Positions 50,432-58,701 of a stretch of DNA of 64,000 nt are shown in pieces. The stretch comes from Oscillospiraceae bacterium (lineage in GTDB: Bacteria; Bacillota; Clostridia; Oscillospirales; Oscillospiraceae): assembly GCA_009780175.1 (NCBI GenBank), contig WRAO01000007.1:1-64000 (forward strand). Reading direction: 5' to 3'. How positions within the stretch are numbered: the first letter of the stretch is position 1; every line of letters begins with the position of its first letter. Under the pieces are notes generated by a model, which ran no database searches, was not told the DNA's origin, and was given only the letters and a program-made list of their open reading frames with translations. A program made the position numbers and the translations under genes.

Positions 50432-51634
50432 ATGATTACGTATCGTTTTAAGGACAGCTTCGCCGTGATCGGCAAAGCGGACCAAGGCTCTGTTGAGAAT
50501 TTCCAAGAATGGGCTGACCCTTTGTGGACATCCTTAGAAAGTAGCTTCGCAGAAATCGAGAGCATCGTGCGCAAACATGTAGATGGCAAGCCGTATTTTT
50601 GGAGTGCATTGAATGACAACAGTGAAAGCAACAAGCGCTGGGGTGAACCCGGATTTGACGACTCGGGGAAATACATGGCCGCTTGCGAAGCGGATGTGGA
50701 TGCCGTCGCTCCCATCGGCTGGGCGAAATGGATTATTCCTGCGCAAACATATATGGTGGTGAGAAGCACAGCGGCAGAACTCGAGGGGATTTACGCCGCC
50801 ATAGTAGAGAGGTGCGGGGGGAAAATAATTGGCGTTGGACACTCCTTTTTCCCCGAATACGGCAACGACGACTTAGTTGACACCTATATCCCCATTGCGA
50901 GCGGGATGATGCATTGCCAATCATGCGGGATGCCCATGACCGAGGATTCTCAGTTCGGGGAAAACGCCGATGGGAGTAAAAATGAAGACTACTGCTGTCA
51001 TTGTTATCCGAACGGGGCGTTTGAAAATCCGAATGAGACAATGGAAGAAATGATCGAGAGCTGTATCCCCTTCCTTGTGGAAGATGGCGCGCATGCCACT
51101 GATGAGGACAGCGCAAGAAAATTGCTTACGGAGTTCTTGCCCACATTGAAACGCTGGAAAAAGCAGCATATCGAAAAGTTGCAGGCCATGAGCAAAGAAA
51201 CGTATCCTTTAGTAGTCCCACGGATTTTGCTGAACGGACAAGCCGCTGAGGCGCTGGAGCTATATCAGAAAGCATTTCACGCGACGGTCAGCGCGAAAAT
51301 CCTGTTTGCGGACGCAGATCCAACGGATTTACAGTACATAGGAACAGAAAAAGACCATCTTGTCTATTATTCTGAATTGATGATCGGAACACACATGGTA
51401 ATGGTGACTGATGATGCGAGCGGAATCTTAGGCACTGATTCCGGCCGGAGGCCGTTATTGACGGGTCTGTGCGTCAGCTTTGACAGCGAAGAAAAGGCAA
51501 GAGCGGCCTACGAACTGCTTTCTGACGGAGCGGAAATTATTATGCCAGTCATGAGCAACTCTTTCTGCACGTTTTTCGCAACACTGGCGGACAAGTTCGG
51601 GGTTGTGTGGGATTTGTACTATGGTGCGCCATAA
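50432..51634 (+). CDS. Three-domain fusion: GyrI-like, zinc ribbon, VOC (PhnB-like)
   Basis: 400 residues with three parts rarely found in one chain. Residues 1-157 are a GyrI-like/AraC effector-binding domain (small-molecule binding). Residues about 158-216 are a putative zinc-ribbon domain (HCQSCGMPMTED ... YCCHCYPNGAFENP). Residues about 260-398 are a VOC/glyoxalase fold of the PhnB group (RILLNGQAAEALELYQKAF ... GLCVSFDSEEKARAAYELL). All three families bind or act on small molecules, so drug or metabolite sequestration is likely. The gene is downstream of the WYL regulator and shares its dyad. The ribosome binding site is GGAGGAGG. Confidence 0.88.
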   Translation: MITYRFKDSFAVIGKADQGSVENFQEWADPLWTSLESSFAEIESIVRKHVDGKPYFWSALNDNSESNKRWGEPGFDDSGKYMAACEADVDAVAPIGWAKWIIPAQTYMVVRSTAAELEGIYAAIVERCGGKIIGVGHSFFPEYGNDDLVDTYIPIASGMMHCQSCGMPMTEDSQFGENADGSKNEDYCCHCYPNGAFENPNETMEEMIESCIPFLVEDGAHATDEDSARKLLTEFLPTLKRWKKQHIEKLQAMSKETYPLVVPRILLNGQAAEALELYQKAFHATVSAKILFADADPTDLQYIGTEKDHLVYYSELMIGTHMVMVTDDASGILGTDSGRRPLLTGLCVSFDSEEKARAAYELLSDGAEIIMPVMSNSFCTFFATLADKFGVVWDLYYGAP

Positions 51635-51706
51635 CTGATGGGACCGGGCGCTTCTATGCAATAGAACGCGATGTTCGCAAAAGAAAATCAGTCGACAGAA
51701 AACCAA

Positions 51707-51735
51707 AGGCCGGACAAAATATTTTTGTCCGGCCT
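51707..51735 (+). terminator. Terminator after the GyrI-VOC fusion gene
   Basis: Perfect 13-bp stem AGGCCGGACAAAA / TTTTGTCCGGCCT with a 3-base loop; the following T content is low. Confidence 0.7.
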
Positions 51736-51777
51736 CTGTATATTCGCAGTACATATGGCACTTGCCCTAAAAGAAAC

Positions 51778-51810
51778 AAAACCGAAGCCCAACGCAGTGG
51801 GTTCGGTTTT
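51778..51810 (-). terminator. Terminator of the tRNA-Leu(UAG) transcript
   Basis: Stem AAAACCGAAGCCCA / TGGGTTCGGTTTT with one bulged G, followed on the minus strand by TTTTGTTTCTTTTAG. Confidence 0.85.
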
Positions 51811-51901
51811 GGAGCACAGCGATGGGGTTGCGAAATGCAGTTTTCGGCAAAAGCCACAGGCTGACGCCGGAAACGGAATGTAGCTACCCCGGTAGCGAGC
51901 A
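51811..51901 (-). repeat. Conserved tRNA 3' trailer block, copy 2
   Basis: Directly follows the CCA end of tRNA-Leu(UAG) and matches the trailer of tRNA-Pro (25446-25534). The 74 tRNA-proximal bases align without gaps. In both cases a strong terminator follows the block. Confidence 0.65.
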
Positions 51902-51986
51902 TGGTGCGGATGAAGGGACTCGAACCCCCACGTCGTGAAACACGAGAACCTAAATCTCGCATGTCTACCAATTCCATCACATCCGC
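51902..51986 (-). tRNA. tRNA-Leu (anticodon UAG)
   Basis: A class II tRNA. Acceptor GCGGATG / CATCCGC, anticodon loop TTTAGGT on stem CGAGA/TCTCG giving TAG, T loop GGTTCGAGTCC, CCA encoded. It reads CUA and probably other CUN codons. Confidence 0.97.
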
Positions 51987-51993
51987 AAATATT

Positions 51994-52036
51994 TCATTTT
52001 ATAGCCCCGCCGTTGGCGGGGCTATAAAATGAAAAT
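51994..52036. repeat. 20-bp perfect inverted repeat at the tRNA-Leu(UAG) promoter
   Basis: TTTCATTTTATAGCCCCGCC and its exact complement flank a 3-base loop. On the minus strand the second arm carries TATAAAAT, the likely -10 of the tRNA. It may be a terminator, an operator or a structured leader. Confidence 0.65.
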
Positions 52037-52092
52037 AAATTTGCTCGTTGCTATTCTAGCACGAAAACCCCAGCCTGTCAATTTCCAGAATC

Positions 52093-52121
52093 TTGACAGC
52101 GCCCCAAATCCAAAGTACACT
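52093..52121 (+). promoter_or_regulatory. Promoter of the alcohol dehydrogenase gene
   Basis: TTGACA (52093-52098), 17 bases, TACACT (52116-52121), about 50 bases before the start codon. Confidence 0.75.
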
Positions 52122-52176
52122 AGCGATAGGCAATCCGGGTGGAGCGCAAATACACCCATTTCAAGGAGGCAACAAC

Positions 52177-53331
52177 ATGGATAATTTCATCTACCACAAT
52201 TACACAAAGATCGTGTTCGGCAAGGACCAGGAGACAAACGTCGGGGCTCTCACCGCAGAGCTCGGCAAAAAAGTGCTCCTACACTATGGCGGCGGCAGCA
52301 TCAAACAATCCGGCCTGTATGCCAGAGTCGTGTCCTCCCTCCAAGAGGCTGGAGTCGCCTTCGTCGAATTGGGCGGCGCCCTACCCAATCCACGGCTTTC
52401 ACTCGTCCGCGCAGGCATCGACCTCTGCCGCCGAGAAGGTGTCGACGCAATCCTCGCCGTAGGCGGCGGCAGCGCGATTGATTCCGCCAAAGCCATCGCC
52501 CTCGGCGTCCCCTTCGAGGGAGACATCTGGGACCTCTTCACAAAAAAAGCCACATCGAATCACGTTTTGCCGGTCGGCGTCGTCCTCACTATCCCCGCCG
52601 CGGGGAGCGAGTCCAGCATTGTCTCTGTCGTTACAAACGAGGAGACACAGACCAAAATCGGCCTCCACCACCCAAACTTCCGGCCGCAGTTTGCCATCCT
52701 AAACCCCGAACTCTGCTTCACACTCCCCCCCGACCAAATCGCCAACGGCGTCTGCGACATGCTGGCCCACGTCATGGAGCGGTATTTCACAAATACCCCC
52801 GGTGTTGATTTCTCTGACCGCCTTTGCGAAGGCGCCATGCGCTCCATGCTCGCACTCGGCCCAAAAGTGTTAGAAAACCCGACCGATTACGACACTTGGG
52901 CCAACCTCATGTGGGCCGGCTGCGTCGCCCACGGCGACATCCTCGGCGTTGGTCGCGTCGGAGACTGGGCCTCCCACCGGACCGGTCACCACTTCTCTGC
53001 CTACTATGACCTCCCCCACGGAACCGCGCTTTCCATCCTCTTCCCCGCTTGGATCAAATACGTCTACCGGGAAAACCTGCCTCTCTTCGTCCAGTGGGCC
53101 CAGCGCGTGTTTGATGTAGATCTCACAACCGCAGACCCCGACGCAATCGTCCTCGAAGGCGTCCGCCGCCTGGAAGCGTTCTATAAGCGCATCGGCCTCG
53201 CCACCCGCTTCTCCGAAGTCGGGATCGACGATACGCATTTCGAGGCCTTCGCTACCCGCTCCATCCCTGTAGGCGCCCTCAAAGCGCTCTCAGTGGAGGA
53301 TATCGTCGCTATCTATCGTCTGGCTCTGTAG
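52177..53331 (+). CDS. Iron-containing alcohol dehydrogenase (BdhA/YqhD-like)
   Basis: 384 residues, NAD(P)H-dependent group III alcohol dehydrogenase that reduces aldehydes such as butyraldehyde. It begins MDNFIYHNYTKIVFGKD, with the nucleotide-binding ILAVGGGSAIDSAKAIA and the metal ligands in DMLAHVMERYF (Asp, His), HRTGHHFSAYYDLPHGTALSIL (two His). I chose ATG 52177 after AAGGAGG. It has its own promoter and a terminator shared with the convergent CPBP gene, and probably serves fermentation. Confidence 0.95.
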   Translation: MDNFIYHNYTKIVFGKDQETNVGALTAELGKKVLLHYGGGSIKQSGLYARVVSSLQEAGVAFVELGGALPNPRLSLVRAGIDLCRREGVDAILAVGGGSAIDSAKAIALGVPFEGDIWDLFTKKATSNHVLPVGVVLTIPAAGSESSIVSVVTNEETQTKIGLHHPNFRPQFAILNPELCFTLPPDQIANGVCDMLAHVMERYFTNTPGVDFSDRLCEGAMRSMLALGPKVLENPTDYDTWANLMWAGCVAHGDILGVGRVGDWASHRTGHHFSAYYDLPHGTALSILFPAWIKYVYRENLPLFVQWAQRVFDVDLTTADPDAIVLEGVRRLEAFYKRIGLATRFSEVGIDDTHFEAFATRSIPVGALKALSVEDIVAIYRLAL

Positions 53332-53350
53332 GCCCTGACGACCACGACAA

Positions 53351-53399
53351 AAGAAACTCCATAAGCAAAGGAGCAATCTCCCTGCTTATGGAGTTTCTC
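53351..53399. terminator. Two-way terminator between the dehydrogenase and CPBP genes
   Basis: Perfect stem GAAACTCCATAAGCA / TGCTTATGGAGTTTC, extended by one pair. It lies between two convergent genes. Confidence 0.85.
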
Positions 53400-53409
53400 T
53401 ATGTCCCTT

Positions 53410-54090
53410 CTATCCCAGAAAAACCACTACCAGCAAATTGTAAATCATATGCAGCACAATCGGGACAAAGATGTTCCTGGTTTTCACAAAAGAATACGAA
53501 AACAGTCCTCCAAGCAGAAAAACCACTACACTGCTCCCTGCAAAGGCCACCAAATCCTTCCCCTGATAAATCCAGATCGGAAAGTGAATGAGCACAAAGA
53601 AAACCTCATTCACCGCGATCGCAGACCAAAGCTTCATCTTCTGCAGCAAGGCATTCAACAGGAAGCCCCGAAATACAATCTCTTCCGTGATGCCAACAAA
53701 CAAAACCGCCCCAATCAGCCTCTCCGGCTGAAAATCAGGGTGAATCCCCACACCACCATAGAGAAAAATCGCCCGCAACAGCGGCCCAAACACCACCAAC
53801 AACATCGGCGCATCCGAAAACCACCGCGGCCTCGTCACCACCATCTCCCGAAGGCTGATCCACATGTCCTCCCGATAATACCGAATAAGCAAAATCGCCG
53901 GAATCGTCCACACAAGCAGCTTGATCGCCTGTCCCACCAACGCCAAAGCAAACCCATCCAGCGATTCAGCAAGAACCGGCTGCAAAACAAGCTCCTTCAC
54001 GCTCCACGCAGAAAAGAAGACGATCAAATATACACCTAGTTTGTGAGCCGTCAGCTTCCGCTCCCTAATCAAAGTAAAACAACTCCTCAA
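53410..54090 (-). CDS. CPBP-family intramembrane metalloprotease
   Basis: 226 residues with about seven membrane helices. The CPBP/Abi motifs are EEIVFRGFLLNAL (about 136), FVLIHFPIW and VPIVLHMIYNLLVV. Members act as prenyl-protein proteases or bacteriocin immunity proteins. The listed ATG overlaps the XRE gene by 26 bases; TTG 54072 with GAGGAG upstream is an attractive alternative start. Last gene of a four-gene minus-strand cluster. Confidence 0.9.
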   Translation of the reverse strand: MRSCFTLIRERKLTAHKLGVYLIVFFSAWSVKELVLQPVLAESLDGFALALVGQAIKLLVWTIPAILLIRYYREDMWISLREMVVTRPRWFSDAPMLLVVFGPLLRAIFLYGGVGIHPDFQPERLIGAVLFVGITEEIVFRGFLLNALLQKMKLWSAIAVNEVFFVLIHFPIWIYQGKDLVAFAGSSVVVFLLGGLFSYSFVKTRNIFVPIVLHMIYNLLVVVFLG

Positions 54091-54274
54091 ACTTCTTATC
54101 TAACGCAACACAAAGAATCAAGGCCAACTTCGCCGTCGGACAAAACTGCCCCGTCTCAATCGAACTGATGGTATTGCGAGACACACCAACTAGATCCGCC
54201 AACTCCGCTTGCGAAAGGTTATTCTCCGCCCGCGCCACTTTCAACTTATTTCTTAATACGATTTCATCGTTCAT
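54065..54274 (-). CDS. Small XRE-family regulator
   Basis: 69 residues, nearly all helix-turn-helix: LKVARAENNLSQAELADLVGVSRNTISSIETGQFCPTAKLALILCVAL. This short type (ending EELFYFD) commonly controls a neighbouring membrane protein gene and itself. It overlaps the start of the CPBP gene and follows two DUF6442-like genes. Confidence 0.93.
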   Translation of the reverse strand: MNDEIVLRNKLKVARAENNLSQAELADLVGVSRNTISSIETGQFCPTAKLALILCVALDKKFEELFYFD

Positions 54275-54275
54275 A

Positions 54276-54641
54276 TCAGCCCCACCACCCCTGAAGAACG
54301 CCTACTTCCCGCACGAACAAAAAGGCGAAGTACCCTCCAAATAGAACGCCAAAAACAATTGCACCCATCATATATCTTTTTTGCTTGAAATAGCGATATT
54401 TCGCGAGAAAATCCCCGAAGCAATGCGCGCCATAAAGCGCAAACAATGCCCACATGGTAAGTATTTGTCCGGTAATCACACACAACAAAATCAGTAGAAT
54501 ACCTACTATTTCGATATAATAGTTGCCCAACTTTAACCCTTCGTTTACCGCATACTTTATCCCCTCGTCATCGTTTGACCGCCTATTCTTTGCCAATATT
54601 TCCTCTTTGCGGCTGCCGTTGCCTACTGTTGAATTGTTCAT
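54276..54641 (-). CDS. DUF6442-like small membrane protein, copy 2
   Basis: 121 residues: a charged N-terminus (NGSRKEEILAKNRRSNDDEGIKYAVNEGLKLG) and about three membrane helices. The N-terminal 35 residues match the protein at 54726 closely, so the two are duplicates that diverged in the membrane part. It is followed after 1 bp by the XRE gene. Function unknown. Confidence 0.75.
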   Translation of the reverse strand: MNNSTVGNGSRKEEILAKNRRSNDDEGIKYAVNEGLKLGNYYIEIVGILLILLCVITGQILTMWALFALYGAHCFGDFLAKYRYFKQKRYMMGAIVFGVLFGGYFAFLFVREVGVLQGWWG

Positions 54642-54725
54642 TCCAGTTCCTCCAAATATTATAGTATTTCTCCGCTCGTGCCACTTTCAGCTCGTTTTTA
54701 ATATACGTTTACCCATCATACCCAA

Positions 54726-55082
54726 TCACCATCCCATCACCAAGAACACCACTCGGACAGTGGAAACCACTATGAAAAAAAGATAAATAACCGCTTCCAA
54801 CAAGTGCTTTTTATCCCTCGTAAAGCGATATGCTAAAATGGGTGAAGCAACAAAAGATGCCAACACAGAGGCAACAAGCGAATTGACGATTAGATCGAAC
54901 GCGTATTCCATATCACTCAATCGTGCAGAAACAAGAAGCGTCACAGCCACGATTGCAAGGGGAATCCACCCCTGTCTAAGACCTTTCGCCTGCACATATT
55001 CTACACCCTCGTCATTGCTCGATTGCCTGCTTCTCGCCAAAATCTCCTCTTTACGACTGTTATGTTCAGTTCCATTGTTCAT
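54726..55082 (-). CDS. DUF6442-like small membrane protein, copy 1
   Basis: 118 residues from ATG 55082, which has GGAGG upstream. The N-terminus HNSRKEEILARSRQSSNDEGVEYVQAKGLRQG resembles the protein at 54276. Three to four membrane helices follow. First gene of the cluster DUF6442-DUF6442-XRE-CPBP. Function unknown; the set resembles immunity or stress modules. Confidence 0.75.
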   Translation of the reverse strand: MNNGTEHNSRKEEILARSRQSSNDEGVEYVQAKGLRQGWIPLAIVAVTLLVSARLSDMEYAFDLIVNSLVASVLASFVASPILAYRFTRDKKHLLEAVIYLFFIVVSTVRVVFLVMGW

Positions 55083-55135
55083 CGCAATTTCCTCCAAGTA
55101 CAAATGGCATTTAGCCAAGTTTTATTGTCAATTAA

Positions 55136-55165
55136 ATTCTACCACGCGCCAAGTCTACTTGTCAA
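55136..55165 (-). promoter_or_regulatory. Promoter of the DUF6442 cluster
   Basis: Minus strand TTGACA (55160-55165), 18 bases, TAGAAT (55136-55141). Confidence 0.65.
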
Positions 55166-55195
55166 TACATTTTGCAAAGTTTTCTGTGCAAACAA

Positions 55196-55223
55196 AAAAC
55201 GCTGTCCAAATGGACAGCGTTTT
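55196..55223 (-). terminator. Terminator of the uvrC-coaD operon
   Basis: Perfect 12-bp stem AAAACGCTGTCC / GGACAGCGTTTT with a 4-base loop, followed by a T run on the minus strand. Confidence 0.92.
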
Positions 55224-55236
55224 CTATCATGCAACC

Positions 55237-55779
55237 TTACATATCATCATCCAGATCGTCATCATCCGGAGTCAGCGGCATGCGGCGTGGCGCCTCTTCT
55301 ATCGTATCCCGAAGCTGCGCCCCAGCTACAGACCTAAAGCGCGCCCGCGACCCGCGCACTTCTTCCAAAGCCGTCCCAATCGCATCTTCCGTGCGTTTGA
55401 GCGTATCGTCCGCATAGACGTTCGCCATTTTCTTAAGTTCAGCAGCCTTAGACTCGGCCTTACTGAGCAACTCATTGGCTCTGAGACGCGCCTCGCGGAC
55501 CACCTCTTGATCGTCCACCTTCTGCCGCGCGTGTTCTTCTGCGACACGACGAATGCTCTCCGCCTCGCGTTTGGCCCCCGCAATAAACTCCTGACGCGCC
55601 GCCATGAGCTTCCGGCTCTCTTCAATCTCCGCCGGGAGTTGGGCTTTCAACTCGTCCAGAATGTCGAGAAAACGGTCTCTCTCGATCACACAGCGGTCCT
55701 TGCCCAGCGGCACACCATAGGCTTCCGTGACCATTTGATACATCATTTCTACCAGTTCTAAGACACTATTGTTCTCCAT
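55237..55779 (-). CDS. Coiled-coil (DivIVA-like) protein of unknown function
   Basis: 180 residues, soluble. About residues 48-135 form a continuous coiled coil (AEIEESRKLMAARQEFIAGAKREAESIRR and following heptads). The C-terminus is acidic (PDDDDLDDDM). Genes of this type often follow coaD in Clostridia. No enzymatic motif. The ribosome binding site GGAGG overlaps the coaD stop codon. Confidence 0.75.
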   Translation of the reverse strand: MENNSVLELVEMMYQMVTEAYGVPLGKDRCVIERDRFLDILDELKAQLPAEIEESRKLMAARQEFIAGAKREAESIRRVAEEHARQKVDDQEVVREARLRANELLSKAESKAAELKKMANVYADDTLKRTEDAIGTALEEVRGSRARFRSVAGAQLRDTIEEAPRRMPLTPDDDDLDDDM

Positions 55780-55786
55780 GGTTCCA

Positions 55787-56263
55787 TTACCTCCGTTTAT
55801 CCGTAATATCCTGAATGATTTCCCTCGGCACCGATTCGGTCAGGTCGGCCCCATATTTGGCCATCTCCTTCACCAGGGAAGAACTTAAATAGGTATATTT
55901 CTCTCTCGCCGGTAAAAACAGCGTATCGAGCTCGGGGTTGATCTTGCGGTTCATCAGTGCCATCTGGCATTCCCGTTCATAGTCGCTGATGACGCGCAGG
56001 CCCTTGACGATCACATTGGCCCCTTTCGTCTTCGCGTATTCCGCGAGGAGCATGTCCGCCGTATCGGCTTCTACGTTACTGAACCGTTCCGTCGCCTTGC
56101 GCACCAGTTCAAGGCGCTCTTCTTGCGTAAACATGGGGTTCTTCTCCGCGTTGACCATCACACAGACGATGACCTTATCAAAAATCTGCGCGGCCCTGCG
56201 GACAATATCGAGGTGCCCCAAGGTGATGGGGTCAAAGCTTCCGGGATAAATAGCGATTTTCAT
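55787..56263 (-). CDS. coaD: Phosphopantetheine adenylyltransferase
   Basis: Fourth step of coenzyme A synthesis, joining ATP and 4'-phosphopantetheine. It begins IAIYPGSFDPITLGHLDIVRRA with the HxGH-type motif TLGH, has KTKGANVIVKGLRVISDYE, and ends with the TYLSSSLVKEMAKYGAD block. 158 residues, as usual. ATG 56263 is chosen over the in-frame GTG at 56281, which overlaps rsmD. Confidence 0.97.
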   Translation of the reverse strand: MKIAIYPGSFDPITLGHLDIVRRAAQIFDKVIVCVMVNAEKNPMFTQEERLELVRKATERFSNVEADTADMLLAEYAKTKGANVIVKGLRVISDYERECQMALMNRKINPELDTLFLPAREKYTYLSSSLVKEMAKYGADLTESVPREIIQDITDKRR

Positions 56264-56277
56264 GGAGAGTGTGTTCC

Positions 56278-56820
56278 TCACTTTTCAGCGCGGGTATAGA
56301 GGGTGATTTTCACCTTACCGTAGCGGTATTCCCGGCCTTTTTGATAGGGTTCCGCCAACTCCGGCAGAATCGTCCCAACTTCTGTCTCACACACCATTAT
56401 ACCATGTTGATTCAAGTTGTCAAACTGTACGATTTTTTCGAGGATACGGTCGACATTCGCCAGACCATAGGGCGGGTCGAAGAAGATCAAATCATAGCGC
56501 TCACCCCGCGCGAGAAAGCTCGCCGCATCGATCTGAAACACCTGCCCGCCCACAAGCTGAGTGGAGGCCAGATTGGCCCGAATTAATTGATTCGCCTCTT
56601 TCGAGCTATCCACAAAATCGCAAGAGGCCGCACCCCGGCTGAGCGCTTCGATCCCGAGTTGCCCGGTACCGGCGCAGAGATCTAACACCCGTCTCCCCTC
56701 AATGTCGAACTGGACAATGCTGAACAGAGCCTCTTTCACCATGGCAGTAGTCGGCCGAATATTGTCATCCACAGGTTCCCGCAATTTCCGTCCCCTGGCC
56801 AGTCCTGTAATCACTCGCAT
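56278..56820 (-). CDS. rsmD: 16S rRNA (guanine966-N2)-methyltransferase
   Basis: 180 residues. SAM-binding VLDLCAGTGQLGIEALSRGA, catalytic FFDPPYG (DPPY), N-terminal RVITGLARGRKL and the RPT-like RPTTAMVKEALF signature. It overlaps the end of uvrC by 10 bases and precedes coaD, the standard rsmD-coaD pairing of Firmicutes. Confidence 0.97.
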   Translation of the reverse strand: MRVITGLARGRKLREPVDDNIRPTTAMVKEALFSIVQFDIEGRRVLDLCAGTGQLGIEALSRGAASCDFVDSSKEANQLIRANLASTQLVGGQVFQIDAASFLARGERYDLIFFDPPYGLANVDRILEKIVQFDNLNQHGIMVCETEVGTILPELAEPYQKGREYRYGKVKITLYTRAEK

Positions 56821-58679
56821 GTTTCTTCATCTCCTTCTTCTGTTTCGGGCAGGGTTGTATCCTCGCCCTTTCCATCTTCCGCAAAATAGCCGAAAATCGC
56901 CTCGGCCGTATTTTTTGGCACCACTTCCCGCAGTTCTTCCATCGTTGCCTCGCGGATGCGTTTTACCGTCTTGAAATGCCGGAGCAAATCATCCCGTCGC
57001 TTCTTTCCCACCCCGGGGATATCGTCCAGCGCCGACCCATAGTTCCCCATCCGCAGGCTGCGCTGGTAAGTAATCGCAAACCGATGCGTCTCCTCCTGCA
57101 CCGTGCCGATAAACGCAAACACCTGCGGCACAGCCCCCATGCCGATCTCAGACCCATCTTTCGTCACTAACGCACGAGTCCGGTGCTTCGCGTCCTTCAC
57201 CATGCCGAACACAGGGACAGCCAATCCCAACCGCTCCACCACTCCCGCCGCAACCGCCGCATGCGTCGCACCGCCATCGATAAGCACAAGGTCCGGCAGT
57301 TCACCAAACGAACTATCTCCATCCAAATACCGCTGAAACCGCCGCGTCAACACTTCCTCCATACTGTGATAATCATCCGGTGCCGTGAGCGATTTGATCC
57401 GAAACTTTCGATAATCCCGCTTAAGCGGCCGTCCATTTACAAATACCGCCATCGCCGCGACAATGTCGTCCGCACCGAGATTCGAGATGTCAAACGCCTC
57501 AATCCGCAAAGGCGGGGCCTCCAGCCCTAAGGCCTTCTGCAGCCACTGCAAAATTCCCCGCACCTTCTCTTCCTGAGACGCGGCCCGCTCCGCCTCGACT
57601 TTGGCGTTCTCCATAGCCGCCTCGACCAATTGCCGCTTCTCACCCCGCTGCGGGACGGTAATTTTCACCCTATGCCCCGCCTCCTGGCTGAGAAACTCCT
57701 CCAGAGGCTCCAAATCGTCGATTTCCAGCGGAAGATAGATCGTCGCCGGATACCGCTCCCGCCGCCCATAATATTGCCGCACAATCGCAGAAATTGCCTC
57801 TGCGCTGTCTTCAAGCGGGTTGTCGATCAACTCGTAGTCCTTGTCAAGTAAGCGCCCATTCCCATAGTGTAGCACCGCAAAGGCGCTTTTAGCCGCCCCG
57901 CGATAAAACCCAATCGCGTCCGTATCCGCCACGGAGAGCGAAACCACATTTTGCCGGATTTCCAGATTTTCCAAAGCCCGGATGCGGTCCCTCAGACTTC
58001 CGGCCAATTCAAAGCGCAGCTCCGCCGCCGCCTGCTCCATCTCCTGCCGCAGCGTCCCGATCAAATCCGCACTTTTGCCCTGGAGCAGCATAATGGCCTC
58101 TAGAAGCGCCCTGTCATAGTCCGCCTTCGATTTGTTGGGCAAACAAAACCCCTTGCACTGGCCCATATGGTGATTCAGGCAAGGCCGCTCCCGCCCGATA
58201 TCGCGCGGAAATACACGGCTGCACGTCGGCAACTGCACCGCATGGCACACCGCGTGGATGACCTCCCGCGTGAGCGCGCGCTTCCCATAGGGCCCATAAT
58301 AGCTTGCCCCGTCATCCTGCTGTTTTGCGATGACGCTAAACCGCGGATACGCACTCTTCGCATCCAGCCGAATATAGGGGTACCCCTTGTCGTCCTTCAG
58401 CAGGATATTATACCGCGGCGCGTGCTCCTTGATGAGCGAGTTCTCCAGCACCAACGCCTCAAACTCACTGGCACAAACAATGACGGCAAAGTCCTGCACC
58501 TTGGAAACCATAATCGCAGTCTTGTCCGAATGGCTCCCGCTAAAATAACTGCTGACCCGGTTTCTCAGGCTCTTGGCCTTACCCACGTAAAGGATCTCCC
58601 CGTCAGAGGCCAACATTTGATAAATGCCTGGCTTTTGCGGGAGATCCATTGCTTTCTTGTAGAGTTCGTTTACCATCAT
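56811..58679 (-). CDS. uvrC: Excinuclease ABC subunit C
   Basis: The nucleotide excision repair nuclease that makes both cuts around a lesion. The N-terminal GIY-YIG domain (KPGIYQMLASDGEILYVGKA), a UVR motif, the RNase H-like C-terminal nuclease (IEAFDISNLG, LVLIDGGATH), and a terminal helix-hairpin-helix pair (LDDIPGVGKKRRDDLLRHF) are in order. 622 residues, normal. ATG 58679 follows AGGTGAT; upstream codons overlap the neighbouring transporter gene. Confidence 0.97.
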   Translation of the reverse strand: MMVNELYKKAMDLPQKPGIYQMLASDGEILYVGKAKSLRNRVSSYFSGSHSDKTAIMVSKVQDFAVIVCASEFEALVLENSLIKEHAPRYNILLKDDKGYPYIRLDAKSAYPRFSVIAKQQDDGASYYGPYGKRALTREVIHAVCHAVQLPTCSRVFPRDIGRERPCLNHHMGQCKGFCLPNKSKADYDRALLEAIMLLQGKSADLIGTLRQEMEQAAAELRFELAGSLRDRIRALENLEIRQNVVSLSVADTDAIGFYRGAAKSAFAVLHYGNGRLLDKDYELIDNPLEDSAEAISAIVRQYYGRRERYPATIYLPLEIDDLEPLEEFLSQEAGHRVKITVPQRGEKRQLVEAAMENAKVEAERAASQEEKVRGILQWLQKALGLEAPPLRIEAFDISNLGADDIVAAMAVFVNGRPLKRDYRKFRIKSLTAPDDYHSMEEVLTRRFQRYLDGDSSFGELPDLVLIDGGATHAAVAAGVVERLGLAVPVFGMVKDAKHRTRALVTKDGSEIGMGAVPQVFAFIGTVQEETHRFAITYQRSLRMGNYGSALDDIPGVGKKRRDDLLRHFKTVKRIREATMEELREVVPKNTAEAIFGYFAEDGKGEDTTLPETEEGDEETCE

Positions 58680-58701
58680 ATCACCTGCCCCCGTGGCATA
58701 G

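Noticed and set aside
50534..51195. Minus-strand frames across the GyrI-VOC gene
   Set aside because: They overlap a well-supported gene and have no independent signals.
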